A stretch of DNA of 64,000 bases from Betaproteobacteria bacterium (GTDB lineage Bacteria > Bdellovibrionota_B > Oligoflexia > Silvanigrellales > Silvanigrellaceae). The notes beneath the pieces were generated by a model. The model did no database searches and was not told the DNA's origin. It saw nothing but the letters and a program-made list of their open reading frames with translations. Positions within the stretch are counted from its first letter, which is position 1. The number at the start of each line of letters is the position of its first letter. The stretch spans positions 208,000 through 271,999 of the forward strand of contig VGHE01000004.1 in NCBI GenBank assembly GCA_016868315.1. The letters are read 5' to 3'. The translations under genes were made by a program, and so were the position numbers. Below are positions 63,998-64,000 of this stretch, piece after piece.

Positions 63998-64000
63998 TGT

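Noticed and set aside
1-64000. CRISPR arrays, insertion sequences, prophage or integrative element
   Set aside because: No regularly spaced repeats, transposase, integrase, phage structural or Cas genes were seen.

Overview
The window is a gene-dense piece of a Gram-negative bacterial chromosome of middling GC. It looks like a delta-type lineage such as Bdellovibrionota/Oligoflexia or Myxococcota. That placement is inferred from gene content: RNase J, a TolQ/TolR-plus-AgmX/GltG-like envelope complex, Omp85, ScpA, Lgt, LPS-type GT9 and type IV pilin genes occur together. No insertion sequence, prophage, CRISPR array, rRNA or tRNA could be recognised. Genes are packed into short operons, many joined by ATGA/GTGA overlaps.

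Layout. 0-10.6 kb: trmB and a CDF metal exporter; a secreted OmpA-like protein; a secreted protein built of three cysteine-paired modules; a solitary MlaF-like ATPase coupled to a divergent UvrA paralogue, then psd and a GNAT; and a 5-formyl-THF cyclo-ligase. 10.6-16.2 kb: a small acidic protein, a solitary DNA adenine methylase, and a five-gene operon (small secreted protein, TolQ, two TolR-like proteins, AgmX/GltG-like protein) that looks like a trans-envelope motor. 16.2-20.6 kb: RNase J, an acetylpolyamine amidohydrolase-like enzyme and a secreted alpha/beta hydrolase. 20.7-26.5 kb: a methionine cluster of a homocysteine-methyltransferase/MTHFR fusion, a 2Fe-2S ferredoxin and cobalamin-dependent MetH. 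27.6-29.6 kb: a decayed CHASE2-cyclase gene and a response regulator. 29.4-36.3 kb: an export operon (MFP, MacB-like, TolC-like, MacB-like).

36.3-46.7 kb: a serine hydrolase, and divergently nadC, a 999-residue fusion of biotin-protein ligase, CoaX-like and RluA domains, a metallophosphoesterase and an Omp85-like gene broken by one in-frame amber codon; then cystathionine gamma-synthase/lyase and a ureohydrolase. 46.8-54.5 kb: membrane-arm genes of complex I only (nuoA-H-J-K-L-M-N). 54.5-64 kb: lgt, a glycerol-1-phosphate dehydrogenase-like gene, a lipoprotein, a GT9 enzyme, scpA, rplM-rpsI, a 36-codon basic protein gene missed by length cut-offs, two DnaA-box matches and a type IV pilin.

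Most unusual: the BirA-CoaX-RluA fusion; loss of zinc cysteines in the homocysteine domain of the MTHFR fusion while MetH keeps them, with a ferredoxin between the two; the TolQ-TolR-TolR-GltG-like operon; two genes each interrupted by a single in-frame stop; and the tandem cysteine-paired modules at 3.0-4.2 kb.
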